64,000 bases of DNA from Lepisosteus oculatus. Lineage: Eukaryota; Chordata; Actinopteri; Semionotiformes; Lepisosteidae. Below the pieces are notes generated by a model. That model was not told the DNA's origin. It did not search any database and was given only the letters and a program-made list of their open reading frames with translations. Position numbers and translations under genes: made by a program. Below are positions 1 to 11,500 of the stretch, piece after piece (the first letter of the stretch is position 1; every line of letters starts with the position of its first letter). Location: positions 2,179,284-2,243,283 of the forward strand of contig NC_090712.1 in the NCBI RefSeq assembly GCF_040954835.1, given 5' to 3'.

Positions 1-1047
1 CCTAAAAACACCCATTAAAGTGAATCTGATCTCGCTCTGAAAAGAAGCCCACACCTTGTTTGCAAGGTGTCTTGCTAAGCAGAAAAAGGAAACGACGTGG
101 AAGGTTTCTAAAGATTACTGGAGCTCCGGGGAGGTCATGTGCATATTTGTAGAATGTCAGCACATATGAGGCATTGTCAAAGGGCTTGTTTTTTGCTTGA
201 TCAAAGGTCTTTCTGCCAGAAACCATAATTCTTTCTAGGACAAATACACTCCCTGAAACAGCGGAACATTTTTGAATAATCACTCACAGTGTGAAACAAA
301 GAAACGACCTCACTTGTTAGCAGGCCTACATTTGGAATGTTTCCTCATCTGCTCTGGGTCAACCAGTCACTTTGTTAAACACGAATCTTTCAGGGCAAAC
401 ACAACCGAGAGACGCAATCCTGGTTTTAGTCACTGAAAATCTGATGATCACTTCTGATACCAACTTGTGAAAAACGTTCTACTTTAAAATACAGCTTCAG
501 AATACAATTCTTACATCGCACAAAAGACCTTATTCTTTGCAACCCACCACGTGCATCACCGACTAATCAATTCGGCTGTTTTTCTGAAGAAACTGCCATT
601 TCTACATAACCCACATCTTTCGGCCATATAGGGCCGATTCATACTGTATCTTGAAATATCAGAGCTCATCTTAAATGTCTCCACCTTATTTCTTAACTAA
701 CTCACATATTCCTATTTTGAAACAGAAAACCCAGCTGCCTGAGACCAAGGGCAGCTGTTCAACCCTCTCCTGGGCACAGAGTTCCCTAATTCACACTGCG
801 TGTCAATGTCATCCGCGCTGACCAGGCTCTGGAACAGTGCTTGAATTTGGATTTTCTCAAATTTTGCGCAACTGTCAATTAATTTATTTTGCTACAGAGA
901 CTTAATAACTGGTCTGAGAAATTGGGACTGCAGCTTTCATTTCTTTGGCAAATGCGGTTATCTTTTCTATTTTTCAGGACAAAACAGCAGCTACAATCGG
1001 GAGGGGCCTATCGAGCCATCATGCTCATTTGCTTCCGTTTCAGTCAC

Positions 1048-1305
1048 ATAGGCGCGGTGGCTCTGTGGCTCAGGATCGGTGCCTGTGCCCGCGGCCGGCA
1101 GAGGAATCCTACTACGTTGGGCCCCTGAGCAAGGCCCTTAACCCCAACTGCTCCAGGGGTGCTGTATGAATGGCTGACCCTGCGCTCTGACCCCAAGCTT
1201 CTCTCTCCCCGTCTGTGTGTCTCATGGAGAGCAAGCTGGGGTATGCGAAAAAGACAAATTCCTAATGCAAGAAATTGTCTATGGCAGATAAAGTGATCTT
1301 CTCTT
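1048..1305 (+). repeat. tRNA-headed SINE, copy 1
   Basis: A SINE with a tRNA-like head (A-box-like 'gtggctcaggatc'), a body containing 'gggcccctgagcaaggccc', and a tail ending near 'gcaagaaattgt' followed by 'gataaagtga'. Near-identical copies lie at about 27333-27600 and 37825-38095, and a truncated inverted copy at 47625-47713. This copy has lost part of the head, including most of the B-box region that is intact in the 37.8 kb copy. Seen directly by comparing the copies; the family name is not assigned. Confidence 0.85.
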
Positions 1306-2551
1306 ACCCAGGATAAGGTGACCCCAGTGAAGGGGGAACCTGACCTTCATTTCAAGTAGCCAATCAACTTTAAGCTGATTTAAGGGGAGAAGCCCAGAGC
1401 ACCAGCAAAAACCCGATGCCAATGCAGAAAAAACACAAAATCTCCTCTTCGACAGCAGTGTTTCACTTCCTGTTCAATCTGGGTCCCCATCACAACACTT
1501 CTGCTCTTTTTTTTTTGTCACTGAAATTCAAATGTCGTTGGGTTGTTTTTTTTTTAATAAACGAGAACATGGCTACAGAACTGCTAGCGTTCTCAGATCT
1601 GCCACAAGCAGAAGCCAGAAAAGAGAGGAAGTGAGCCCTGTTATTAGCTCTCTGCCTTGTCTGAGAGTGGAAGGCCTTGTGGAATGCATTTCTGTAGCAA
1701 AGCGCCATTCAGTGAAGTGCATGGGCTGAGAGGCAGCAGTGCAGAGATATCACTCATAATTCCTCAGTTCATCTCCAGGTTACTGTAAGACCATCTCAGG
1801 GATTTGCTGAAAACACTACTCCTGCTAGCAGCAGCCCTTGTCTCTTCTGTGAGCACTCAAATGCTTCTCATGCTGTTGAGACAGAGGCCTGTGGTGTTTT
1901 CTACATTTTCTGTGTTGAAGAAACTGACACATCTGTCCTGCTTCACCTTTCTGATAACCAGGCGAAAGAGACAGCTTGCTAGATTTTGTGGAGGATCAGC
2001 AAGCGCCAGATCTCTTTCAATGAACATTCCACTCAAACAGCCTAACAATGCAGTGCACAACTGGAAAATGCCAACTCCCAAACTCCAGCCAGCTCTTCTC
2101 TTTGCTATAAATAACTCATTTTACCAAGATCATCAGACATTTCTGCTGCTGCTCAAAGCATAGGCACAGCTAAGATGGGTGGGTGTTCGGTTTTTCTCTT
2201 GAGAAATCTGTACCGCACAACGCTCAATATCACACACCTATCCAGCACTATGAGCAGTGTCATTTCTTATAACACTATTTCCATGAAAGCTGAAGGACTC
2301 TTCCTTCTGTTTGAATGTAACAAGTGTGCACATCAAGTCTCCTTCCCAACAACACAGCTCATTTTAAAGATTGTTGAATTCCTACAGTGCAAAGCACCTC
2401 CTTGTTACTGCCAAACACACTCTCATACTTGTCTAGAGGAGCTAAACAGAATCAGCTGCTGTAATTTAAAGTACAATTGTGTCTGACTACTCAGAAAAAA
2501 TGTTTATGATCTAAGCTTTTTCTCAAGTATCCATAAGGAAAATAATTCAGG

Positions 2552-2770
2552 TGGGGAGCTGCGTCAGCATGCGTAGGCTGCAAAGGAACAAGTAATAGGT
2601 TTATTCCATGCTGAAAAAAAGAAGAAAGAAAACACAACATTTAAGCCGCGGGGCCTTCTTCAGGTGTGAGGTATGAAGAAGGTGTGAAGATGAAGAAGGC
2701 TCACACCCCACGGCCAAAACGTTGCGTTTTCTTTCTTCTTTTTTCAGCATTGAATAAACCTATTACTTGA
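2552..2770 (+). repeat. MITE-like hairpin repeat, copy 1
   Basis: Two arms (about 2590-2662 and 2691-2768) are inverted copies of each other: 'aagtaataggtttatt' on the left pairs with 'aataaacctattactt' on the right, with matching A/G-rich cores. Beside the left arm sits a segment of about 40 bp containing 'gctgcgtcagcatgcg'. The same segment recurs inverted at 39867-39910 beside a shorter hairpin, so this is a dispersed element and not a local palindrome. No coding capacity is seen. It could be a MITE or the remnant of a larger DNA transposon. Confidence 0.7.
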
Positions 2771-4229
2771 TCCTAATAAGGAAAATAAGTTTATCAGTAC
2801 TGTACCAAACCAAGTACTGTATTAACCCCACTTACATTACAGAGGAGACAAAAACACGATTCACTTCTTCACCTATTCTCCTTCACACCTGTAAAAACAA
2901 ATCTAAATAAGCCAATGGTTTAATACAGCAAAACAAAGTAAAAACAATACTTCTGGATTAGAAAATGCAACTTGTTCTCTCTTCTGAAAAGGACAGCATG
3001 TTCTTCAGAGGTCAGAACAGACACGTAGGTCTGCGTCTAAGGTTTCACTGCTTGCTGCCACTACAACACTGCCTACAGCAGCATTTTCCACGTGTGCCCC
3101 TCTGCCCAAAAGCAAATCATTATTTCCAAACCGTGACGCAGTCGCAGACTAACACCTACTTCAGTGCACAAGAGCACAGACCGCTCTGTTAACACGACGG
3201 CACAAATGTTCTGACAAGGTTACTTGGGCCACTTGCTCAACAGGACTGCAGGTGCCCCAAGCTGCACCTTTGACCCGCCTGCTGGGGAAACAGTACAGCA
3301 CCGCTTCCTGCCTTGGTGACGAAAGGTGGCGATACGAAAATAAGACGCAGGGGCCGGCGTCATTTCAAGAACAGCTCCTGCTCGTCCACGCTCACCGACA
3401 CACTTCACGCCCTTAAAGTATTCCTTTCTGAGGCTGATAAAAAGCCGGCTTGCCACCATGAGGGGGCAACTCATTCGCACCGTGTTCTCTCGGCTGCCCT
3501 GGGAACCGCAGGCCTGTCAGTCAACCTCTGGCTTCGCTCATCGTGAAGAGCTTGTTCAACCCCCGAGTGGTGCATTAACACGATAGCTCCGCATGGGCCG
3601 TCCCACACATGCAAACACTGCCCATTTGGCTTTGCAGAGCCTTTCCACCCTTCCTGGTGCTGCGGTGCGGCACGATGGCTATGACAGTCCTGTTGGGAGA
3701 GTACAGCTTAAAGCAAAGAGCTCTGCTGCAGGGGGAGATCTCAGACCTGGGAGGCTGAATCACTCTTTTAACACTTTTATGGCTGCACATAAAACCCTTT
3801 TACAAAGGCAAAGGTCAGGTGATGACAGGCCTGAAGAAGGCAATGCGCTCCACATGACAGCGCACATTCCTGTACAGGCAAGGTGGCCACGGTCTTCCAG
3901 AAGCAGGAAATTTCACCTCAAATCGCAGCTGCGCCTGCTGCAAGCACATCCAGACACCTGCTGCAGGATACTTTTAACACACCTCAGATTCTACAGGTGC
4001 AGCCTTTTGCATTATACTGATCAAGAAGAAAAGCCATTTATTTTACATCCTTACACGCAGAGACACACACGACCCAATAGTCTTAGAACATGCAGCATAT
4101 AGTGCTGGCTGGTAAAAATAAAATTAATTTGAATTCAACATAAATGAGAATTGTAATAAATAACGGGATGTTTGAATTGTAGAATGCACTAGAAATGGTC
4201 CATTTTGATTAGAAGGTACAATTTCTGTC

Positions 4230-4530
4230 TCTATGGCACAGAAAAGATATTGGTGCTCTGGAATCTATCCAGAGGTGAGAAACCAGATACATATGGAGCT
4301 AAAGGAAACACTGACAGGCCGAAGGAACGGAAACCTACGAGTCCTGAGTATTCATGTATTCAGAATACTCAAGGGCACTGATAAAGTCAACCCACTGGAC
4401 GTCTTTAGAACTAACAGTGAAACACGATCCAGAAAGCACAACTGGAAATTATGTGGAAAAGTATCTCGAACGGAGAACAGAAGGCACTTCTTTATCTACG
4501 ACAAGATAGGAAAATTCATGCCAGGATAAA
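4230..4530 (+). repeat. LINE 3' fragment (reverse transcriptase ORF C-terminus)
   Basis: The plus strand encodes a stretch with 'VFRILKGTDKVNPLDVF' followed by an Arg/Lys-rich segment and 'RRHFF'. This is typical of the C-terminal tail of ORF2 in CR1/L2/jockey-like non-LTR retrotransposons. A second copy of the family, with 'VFRILKGTNRVNPEDFF', lies inverted at about 28010-28395. Only the last 100 or so codons are left, so the copy is 5'-truncated and inactive. Confidence 0.7.
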
Positions 4531-7500
4531 GCTCTCTAATCAGCCCCCAGATTAACATATTTGATTCTAAACTCAGTGCTCTTGAAAGACAAAGAATAAT
4601 TAAAGAATGGCATTAATTATGCTAGCAGACACCAGGATGAGCGGCTGCACCCACAGACTACAAACTAAAATCTCATTTTCCCTGGGAGCCATGGCCACGA
4701 ATTCTCCATGCGACTCGACCACATTCCTCCCGGTTCCAGCCACACACCCAGGAGCCGCAACGCACAGCCCAAATCCTCCGGATCACAATTCTCACTAAAA
4801 CACGAATGCCGCCCGACCAGGGGAACTGCGGGCTCCATCACAATCAAGAACAATCCGAGCAGCAGGAAGGGAAACCAGTCCTCCCTCTGCCTCGTCGTCT
4901 GCTGGCACTGAATTCCATCTGCCACAAACACGCGGCACCGTTTAGCCACCTCACTTTTCCTGAGCAGCCACAAACGTCTCTCCCATGATCAAACTTTCAC
5001 CCTGCGCCAGCGCAACACCCCCCCCCACCCAGGACAAACAGATCGCCTCCCAGGGGCCACTACAAGACACTGTTAGAGGTTTTGCCTGGCTCTTAGTTTA
5101 AAGCAGCAGAGGTGGCTCAGCTGAAGTCAGGAGCGTTATTACAGAAGGCCCTGACTAGAGTTCACGGGGACCTGTTACCTTCTTCATACACAGTATTAGA
5201 CCAGGTTAAGAATTCTGGCACTGCAGAGGGTATCATCTCAGTGTGCGAACGAACAACAAGCCTGAAGTGGCGATATCAGGTAAGCACGTTTTCTTTGCAC
5301 TATATAAAGCTGCATTTAGAAATTGTGCACTGAGGCTTAACCTCCCCAAACTCATTACCACAGCACACACGTAGCTGTAACCTGATTCAAAGCCAGCAGG
5401 GGTGCTTGAAGGGATAAAGGGAATGTTGAGCTGTGGAGCTTCACTGCACCTCTTTCTTCATAAGGGAGGCTGAGCGAGCCATTCAGGAAAGCTCGGAGAA
5501 GATGCTTCCTCAGAAATGAGCTCCAAAATTTAAGTGCAGTGATTTTGTTTCATGACGGGACACAACTATACTCTTATGCTGACAAAAAACACAGTCTGAA
5601 ATTAAAACACCAGAGTCCAGAGATTCATTCTGATGTAGTCTGGATCTGTGTCTCACCAAGCTTATGCGGAGTCTGGAGGCCTATCTTGTCTTCATGTTAC
5701 TCCTCAGCAAAAAGGAAAAAAAGGAAAGTCTCTGGCGGTCTGACATAATAATGATTAAATTTAGATTTTCTATTCCAGTACTCTAAAACGTCCATTCTGA
5801 CCGAGAGTGTGGATCCTGCAGGTTTCAGACAGGAATTATTTCAGCTGGAACATCACCATAAGAAAGTGGCTGTGGCAGAATCCCTTGTGGTCTATGACAA
5901 CTGAGTAACTGAGCATCCCTGTCTTGTAAATGTGGCTTACAGGCACCTAGATACTAGTTTATAACTGCGGCAGCATTGATCTACCTAATGAGAACAGAGC
6001 TACTTAAGACACCTTCAGACACAAGTGACAGCAAAGGTAATCCCATCACAGGTGCACTCGGTTTATGGGACTGGAGCTGGAATCTCTCTGGTTTTGAACA
6101 CCAGCTTCAGCATTAACACAGGTAGCAAGTGTCTCCTCCTCAGCTGTGCTGAATTTGACTCCTGTAAAGGGAGGCAGCACTGGAACCTGAACTTACCCCT
6201 CTTTGTCTCCATTAATCAGTCAGCATTATCCTTTTGCTCTAGAAGGCGCATTTGTTTTCGAGTTCCTTGTCATTGTGAACGGCGTGGCTTAAAATAATCA
6301 GTCTTTTGTACATCTGAGTCCTAGTACATAAGACCTGCCCGGAAAACAATGTCTTAAACCTCTGGTGAAAATGTGTTAAAACAAGTAAGCTATTTTCCCC
6401 CAAATGCAGCATTTCAAATATACAGTGCTAGAAATTCTATCGCTTTGTCGATCTCGACGTACTGTTTCTGGCTAAATGGGAATGTCATTGGACTTTAGAA
6501 ACTATCCTGATGATGTGGAAGGCGCCCCGAACCTCGATGCTACTGGGACCTTATTTTATCGCTACATTTGACACTAAGCCACTGCATAAACAAAAACAAA
6601 AGGGAAAACAAAAAACTGCTAAACGTTACCAGATGAATTGCTGCAGTCTGTAGCCAACCAAAACAAGGTCAGTACGTGTATTTCTTTCCACTCACGGTTT
6701 AAAGATTGGCATACCCGCCTAGCACATCACAATTTTTATTCTGAATTCTGAACGCACCAATGATACAGCTGATTTAGAGAACGTCGAACCGCAGCTTGTT
6801 TCACAACACTACGGGGGCGAAATAAGAATAGGGATAGTACTGAAAAACGGAGATTTAACCACATCTGGGTACACTGTAAAACACAAGCACCCTAACACAA
6901 CAGCCAAAGTGAAAGCGAAGGAACTAATTTCTCCCCCTTGGACGGGCACTGATGGAAGCCAGCGTTTTATCGAAGCTTTCGGTGAAAAAATGCTGGATCA
7001 CCCGAGCATTGTTATACCGTCCTACTTGCAGATTTACAAGACAGAACCCACAACATCCGAACGGGTGATAAATAAAGGTTATCGTGCACAGTACATAAAG
7101 AACATTCAACCAGGCAGCCAACGACTGTTGGCAATTAACACTAATCCGAGACCACTGTGATGCAAAACGTGAAAATAGAAAATGTGTTTTTACACCGACA
7201 CACGCCACGGTGGAGTTTTAAAGAGATCCATTTCAACCAGACCACGGGGAAAAAAATCCCTTCGCACGTTAAATGAGGAAGGAAGGAAAACGCAAATTTA
7301 TTCCAAGTGAACGTCCCCGTTCCTCATCGCATTTTACCGATGTAGTCATGCCGTGCAGGCTTTTAAAACACCGACGCTTCCAAAGAAATTACAAGAAACA
7401 CACGCCACAATCCTGTTCTCCTTCACAAACTCCCTAAACTGAAAAGTCCCGAGCCATTCACTGACAGCTCTGACCTGAATTGCTTATCTGATATCTCGTA

Positions 7501-7545
7501 CGCTCCCATCAGGGGGAAAAAAAAAGAATAAAAAAAACCCCATAC

Positions 7546-7641
7546 CTTTCGGTTCAAAGCTGTCCCGGAATAGAAGTAATAAGCGATGCCAAGCACCCAA
7601 AGGACGGCGAAGCATAGCAGTATCCTGGACTTCCTTCGCAT
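7546..7641 (-). CDS. GALNT2: GALNT2 exon 1: polypeptide N-acetylgalactosaminyltransferase 2, N-terminus
   Basis: GALNT2 is a Golgi type II membrane enzyme that starts mucin-type O-glycosylation by moving GalNAc from UDP-GalNAc to Ser/Thr. This exon encodes 32 residues beginning [18 protein letters not shown]: a short basic cytoplasmic tail followed by the single signal-anchor helix (about residues 7-24). The exon ends with codons for Arg-Lys and then a GTATGG donor in phase 0. That matches the human gene, where exon 1 also ends Arg-Lys. The human protein has about ten extra Gly/Ala-rich residues before this junction; here the linker is only 'SGTALNRK'. The catalytic and lectin domains are encoded off the window to the left. 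The open frame continues past the donor, but that part is intron. Identity rests on the anchor sequence, the splice site and the gene order with URB2. Confidence 0.9.
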
Positions 7642-7930
7642 TGCTGGGAGTCGGAGCCGAAAACTGCTCGTGTGCGCCTGGTCCTGGTCCGGTGGCGGAG
7701 ACGGGAGCCGCAGACAGCCGAGCCGTGTGCGCCTTGTCGCTGTGTGTTCAACGCGGCTCCAGCAGCGGAGCAGAAAGAGCAGGAAACAGCCAACATCACC
7801 GGGTTAGAGGGGAAAGGGTAACCGGCTCTAATCCAATCACACTCCGCTGAGACTCCTCCGTGTACGGACGGGGGGTGGGGAGACGAGAGGGGGGGGGGGA
7901 CGGGACTGGACTGGCGGCGACAGTGTTGCG
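7642..7930 (-). promoter_or_regulatory. GALNT2: Probable GALNT2 promoter and 5' UTR (GC-rich)
   Basis: The DNA directly upstream of the GALNT2 start codon is GC- and CpG-rich compared with the AT-rich surroundings. It has a CCAAT motif at 7833-7837 (plus strand, so inverted relative to the gene). A long G-run tract lies at about 7867-7905 on the plus strand. This looks like a CpG-island promoter, but the transcription start cannot be placed from sequence alone. Confidence 0.6.
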
Positions 7931-8424
7931 CTGAGATGCGGGCTGTCAGAGATGACAGCCCCCACCGCCGGAGTCAAAGGAGACATTGTAGCGACGAGGT
8001 CCTGTGAGCTCTGTCATGATGTAATTAACCAACGCAGGGAAATACATGCCGGATGCACACTACTGTGCCGTAGGATAGAGGGTACATGCAAAAATGAACG
8101 CTGGTAATGTGGTGGAGGCTATACCATTTGAGAGTGGATGATTGATATGTGATAAATTATATATATATATCCTTCAGCTCTGTCCTCTTTCAGTGCCTGG
8201 GTCACATCGAGGGTGAGGCTTTCTCTTATCACAGTGTTCTACAGTATATACAGTAAATCACAAGATCATCATTAACATCATTAAATTGCACAGCTAGGTG
8301 ACCACTGCAGAGAGGACCTAGTTTTTAGCAATTCGCCGTCGCTGCGACTTCAAGGCGGCTGTTAATCTGTAAAGTGTGCCGAAGCTATTGTTTGAGACAG
8401 TAACAGACAAACGTTTCTTCTTAT

Positions 8425-8505
8425 AGCCTTGTATCTTGACTGGTTGATGTTGTAAATCGCTTCGGATAAAAGCTTCTGCCAAATGAATAGATGTAAATGC
8501 AGAGC
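8425..8505 (+). repeat. SINE 3' tail remnant
   Basis: The motif 'ttgtaaatcgcttcggata' followed by 'aaaagcttctgccaaatgaa' is the widespread 3' tail of fish V-SINE/HE1-type elements ('cgctttggataaaagcgtctgc'). The tRNA head cannot be made out, so this is a 5'-truncated or decayed copy. Confidence 0.6.
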
Positions 8506-11500
8506 GCTCGAGTAATCACAAAATCGAAAGCATCGTGTTTAGTGAAATATTGCATTTACTCTAGCCTTGCAGGTTTATAGTACGTTTAAAAACTGACATA
8601 CTTAATAGGCTGGCTATTTCACGGTGAGGTATTTGTGTGCATAATGTAGGACCTCTACAACATGGTATGCTAATTGCTTGATGTGTCTACCGGAGGTTTC
8701 CTCCAGTTCTGATGAAGGGATATTTTACCAGGAGCTGTCACTGCGTGCATTTGTCAGCTTAATGTTGTCCTGTATATCAATAATTTATTTTAGGCTTTAA
8801 ATGTTTAAAGGTCTCATTCTGTTCTGTTCTTACTATATTTGGGGTCTTCATTACTGTTTTTTTTTTCTAAATTCTGCTTCAGATTAAGAAAAAACAAACA
8901 ATTAAGAGTGATCCCAAAGAAAACTTTTATTGGCACGCACGATGTCTGTAGGCCAGACTGCAGCAATGAAATTAGGCCGTACTTCAATACTGTCCCCAAG
9001 CCAGAGCCTGGTTTCTCACTAATGGGCTTCAGAATATGGTGCAACACTGAACTAATTCCCATCGATCTCCAGTCAGCTCTGGGATGTCCAGAAATGTTTT
9101 GTTTTGGGTTTTGTTTCTGAAAAGGGTGACATATGTAGGAACTTACACAAGACAGCAGAGAGAACCCTGCAGAAAACACACAGTATTATGGACATGTAAG
9201 AGATGAACCATAACACAGATAAACGTTATTAAACAAAATACCTTTACAGTTGTGCCCTGTGCGACGGTCTGTTCCCCACATCAACACTGTAGGCAAAGTC
9301 TCCACAGGGGAGGTAACTTCCCACTGGGTGAAGAACTGGTGTCATAGCTTTTTTAAAATGCAGAAAGAAATTTTCAATACATAGCATGGAACTCCTTTGA
9401 TTATGTATGCTTTATAAGAGTAATCATGGTGTTGCTGACACTCAATAAAAATCTGTTCAGTTTTTCTTTTACTGAAATGAAAAAAAAACTCTGTTTCTAT
9501 TTATAAACATATCGGTGTTAAAAGCTAACAATTCAATAGATATATCATTTTAACCGGTGTGACTGAACTCAACTAGTAATTATGTCTGATACATCAACCT
9601 GAACTAATTTATTGCGCTTTAAGGGCTTCTCAGGAGCATCAGTAATATTGGGAAATGTGAAGAGTACAATATGATAATGTGTGTATTACTGAATAACAAA
9701 ATAACTGAGTATTACAAGAGACTCATTATTAACTTGTAAAGGATATGCATCAATGATACTTAAAAATATTATACAGAATGGTAACTGGCTTTTGTTTTCC
9801 TTGTTAATTAGGAACATTGAACTTCCACACTAATACAAGAGCACCAATTAATTAGATTTCATTTGCAGATACATTGTCTTTGTGCACAGAGTATTGGGCT
9901 GTAAGATTACCTGGGCATACAGAGGGAGTTCAAACTGATTTTATTTCTTGATCAGACAATCTTGACATAGTCTTCATACAATAACCTTGACAGAATTCCA
10001 TTAATTATGCTTTTAAAGTGTTGCTTTCAACTTCTGAAGCATCCCCGTATGTCCTTCTTCATTTACAAATGGGGCAGCTAAGGTGAATCCAGATCTGATT
10101 AGAACAGAAAACGGGGTACAAATTCATCACTGTGGATAAAAGCCGACACTTGTGTCTTTCAATGGTTTTTGAAGAAACTCTTCAACAGCCTTAGAACTCA
10201 GCACTGTGTGGCTGGGATTCAGCCACACGTCCAGAGCAAGATCTCAGCCTTGGACTGTTGGGGATAATATATGACTGAATACATGTGTCACATACCTTGT
10301 GCTCATTCACTGGTATCCACTGGGCAGAAGAAGGTCATGGGGAATAATTCGGTATGGCACCAAGCCCTTGTGCAGTCTCCTCTCAGACCCACACATTTCC
10401 GATCCAGTGTTAAAGACTGAAAGAGCTTGCAGATGTGCCCTCCATTCTGTATATTCTGCTCCAACTCTCCATGAGCGCAGATGGCAGTCAGCTAATGAGG
10501 AGTGATTCCCTGCGAGGTTTCCCCCAGAGGGAACACCTCTAGAGTCAGGTGCATTATTATGGTGAGGTACTGTAGTTCTCATTGATTCATTCGTTCATTC
10601 ATTTCTCGATAGAAAATGCCAAGCAAAAACCGATCGCGAGTAATCAGTGATATGTTTATTCTGCAGCAAGTGGATTAGTTCATTGACATGTAGCACTGTT
10701 CAGGATTGCTCATGTAGTCCCATGTTTTTTGGTTTAAATTGTTTGACCTCTGTGGTGGGGAGAATTCATTGCTGCTATCTCCTCATTTGAAAATAAAGGC
10801 TCCCTTGCCTCCCCAGTGCAAGGCAACAGATCAGGACAGGGATCAAGAGACCAGGACTCTGCAGAGGGGTCTCTCACAAGGTGATGTATGGGGGGTAAAA
10901 TTACTCGCGCATTTCCTGCTTATATTGACTCACGTTCTGATTTGAGAATGATCAGTGACTTTCCATCCCGGTTTTGACAGTTGTTCAATTTGAAGCCAGC
11001 ATCAAAGCCAGCCTAAAAGGAGTGTAATTAACTATTAATGAAGATTAAAATGTAAATACATTTGCTCGTGTTCATCATAAAAACTGAAATAAAATCACAT
11101 AAGAAGTTAAAGGAGAGCAGCGGAACTAAAATAAATGTAAAATAAATGACCCCGATAACTAATGGGTAAATATTTGAGAAATTGGCTTAAAAACTGGTCT
11201 TCTGTGACTTTGTTGTAAATATCCTTTAAAAAGTATAATCTGACAATCTGTATGAAAGGAAAAAATGTAGCAGTTCTTAAATGTTTCTTTCTAGTGTTGT
11301 ATAGAAAAATGAAAGGTTATAATGGTAATATAATGGCAATTATGTTACTGAAAGTTTGATTTTAATTCCATTGTAAGCAGAGGCACATCAGGGACAATAC
11401 AATCTGAAGACAATATTTTAAAAAGTATATCCCTGCAGGTAGCAGCAGCCTGCCTCCAAACTACTGCAGTCCAGATCTCAGCAAGAAAAGCTTCACAAGC

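Larger units (their letters stand above)
1..7545 (-). other. GALNT2: GALNT2 intron 1 (part)
   Basis: This is the part of GALNT2 intron 1 that lies in the window; exon 2 would be to the left, off the window. Intron 1 of GALNT2 is very long in other vertebrates, which fits the absence of any further GALNT2 exon here. I see no exon with homology and flanking splice sites. The stretch holds a tRNA-headed SINE (1048-1305), a hairpin repeat (2552-2770), a LINE 3' fragment (about 4230-4530) and otherwise AT-rich unique-looking DNA. The small open frames in it show no recognisable protein. Confidence 0.75.

Noticed and set aside
3593-4102. 169-codon open frame in GALNT2 intron 1
   Set aside because: No domain or homology recognised and no promoter or splice evidence; likely chance.
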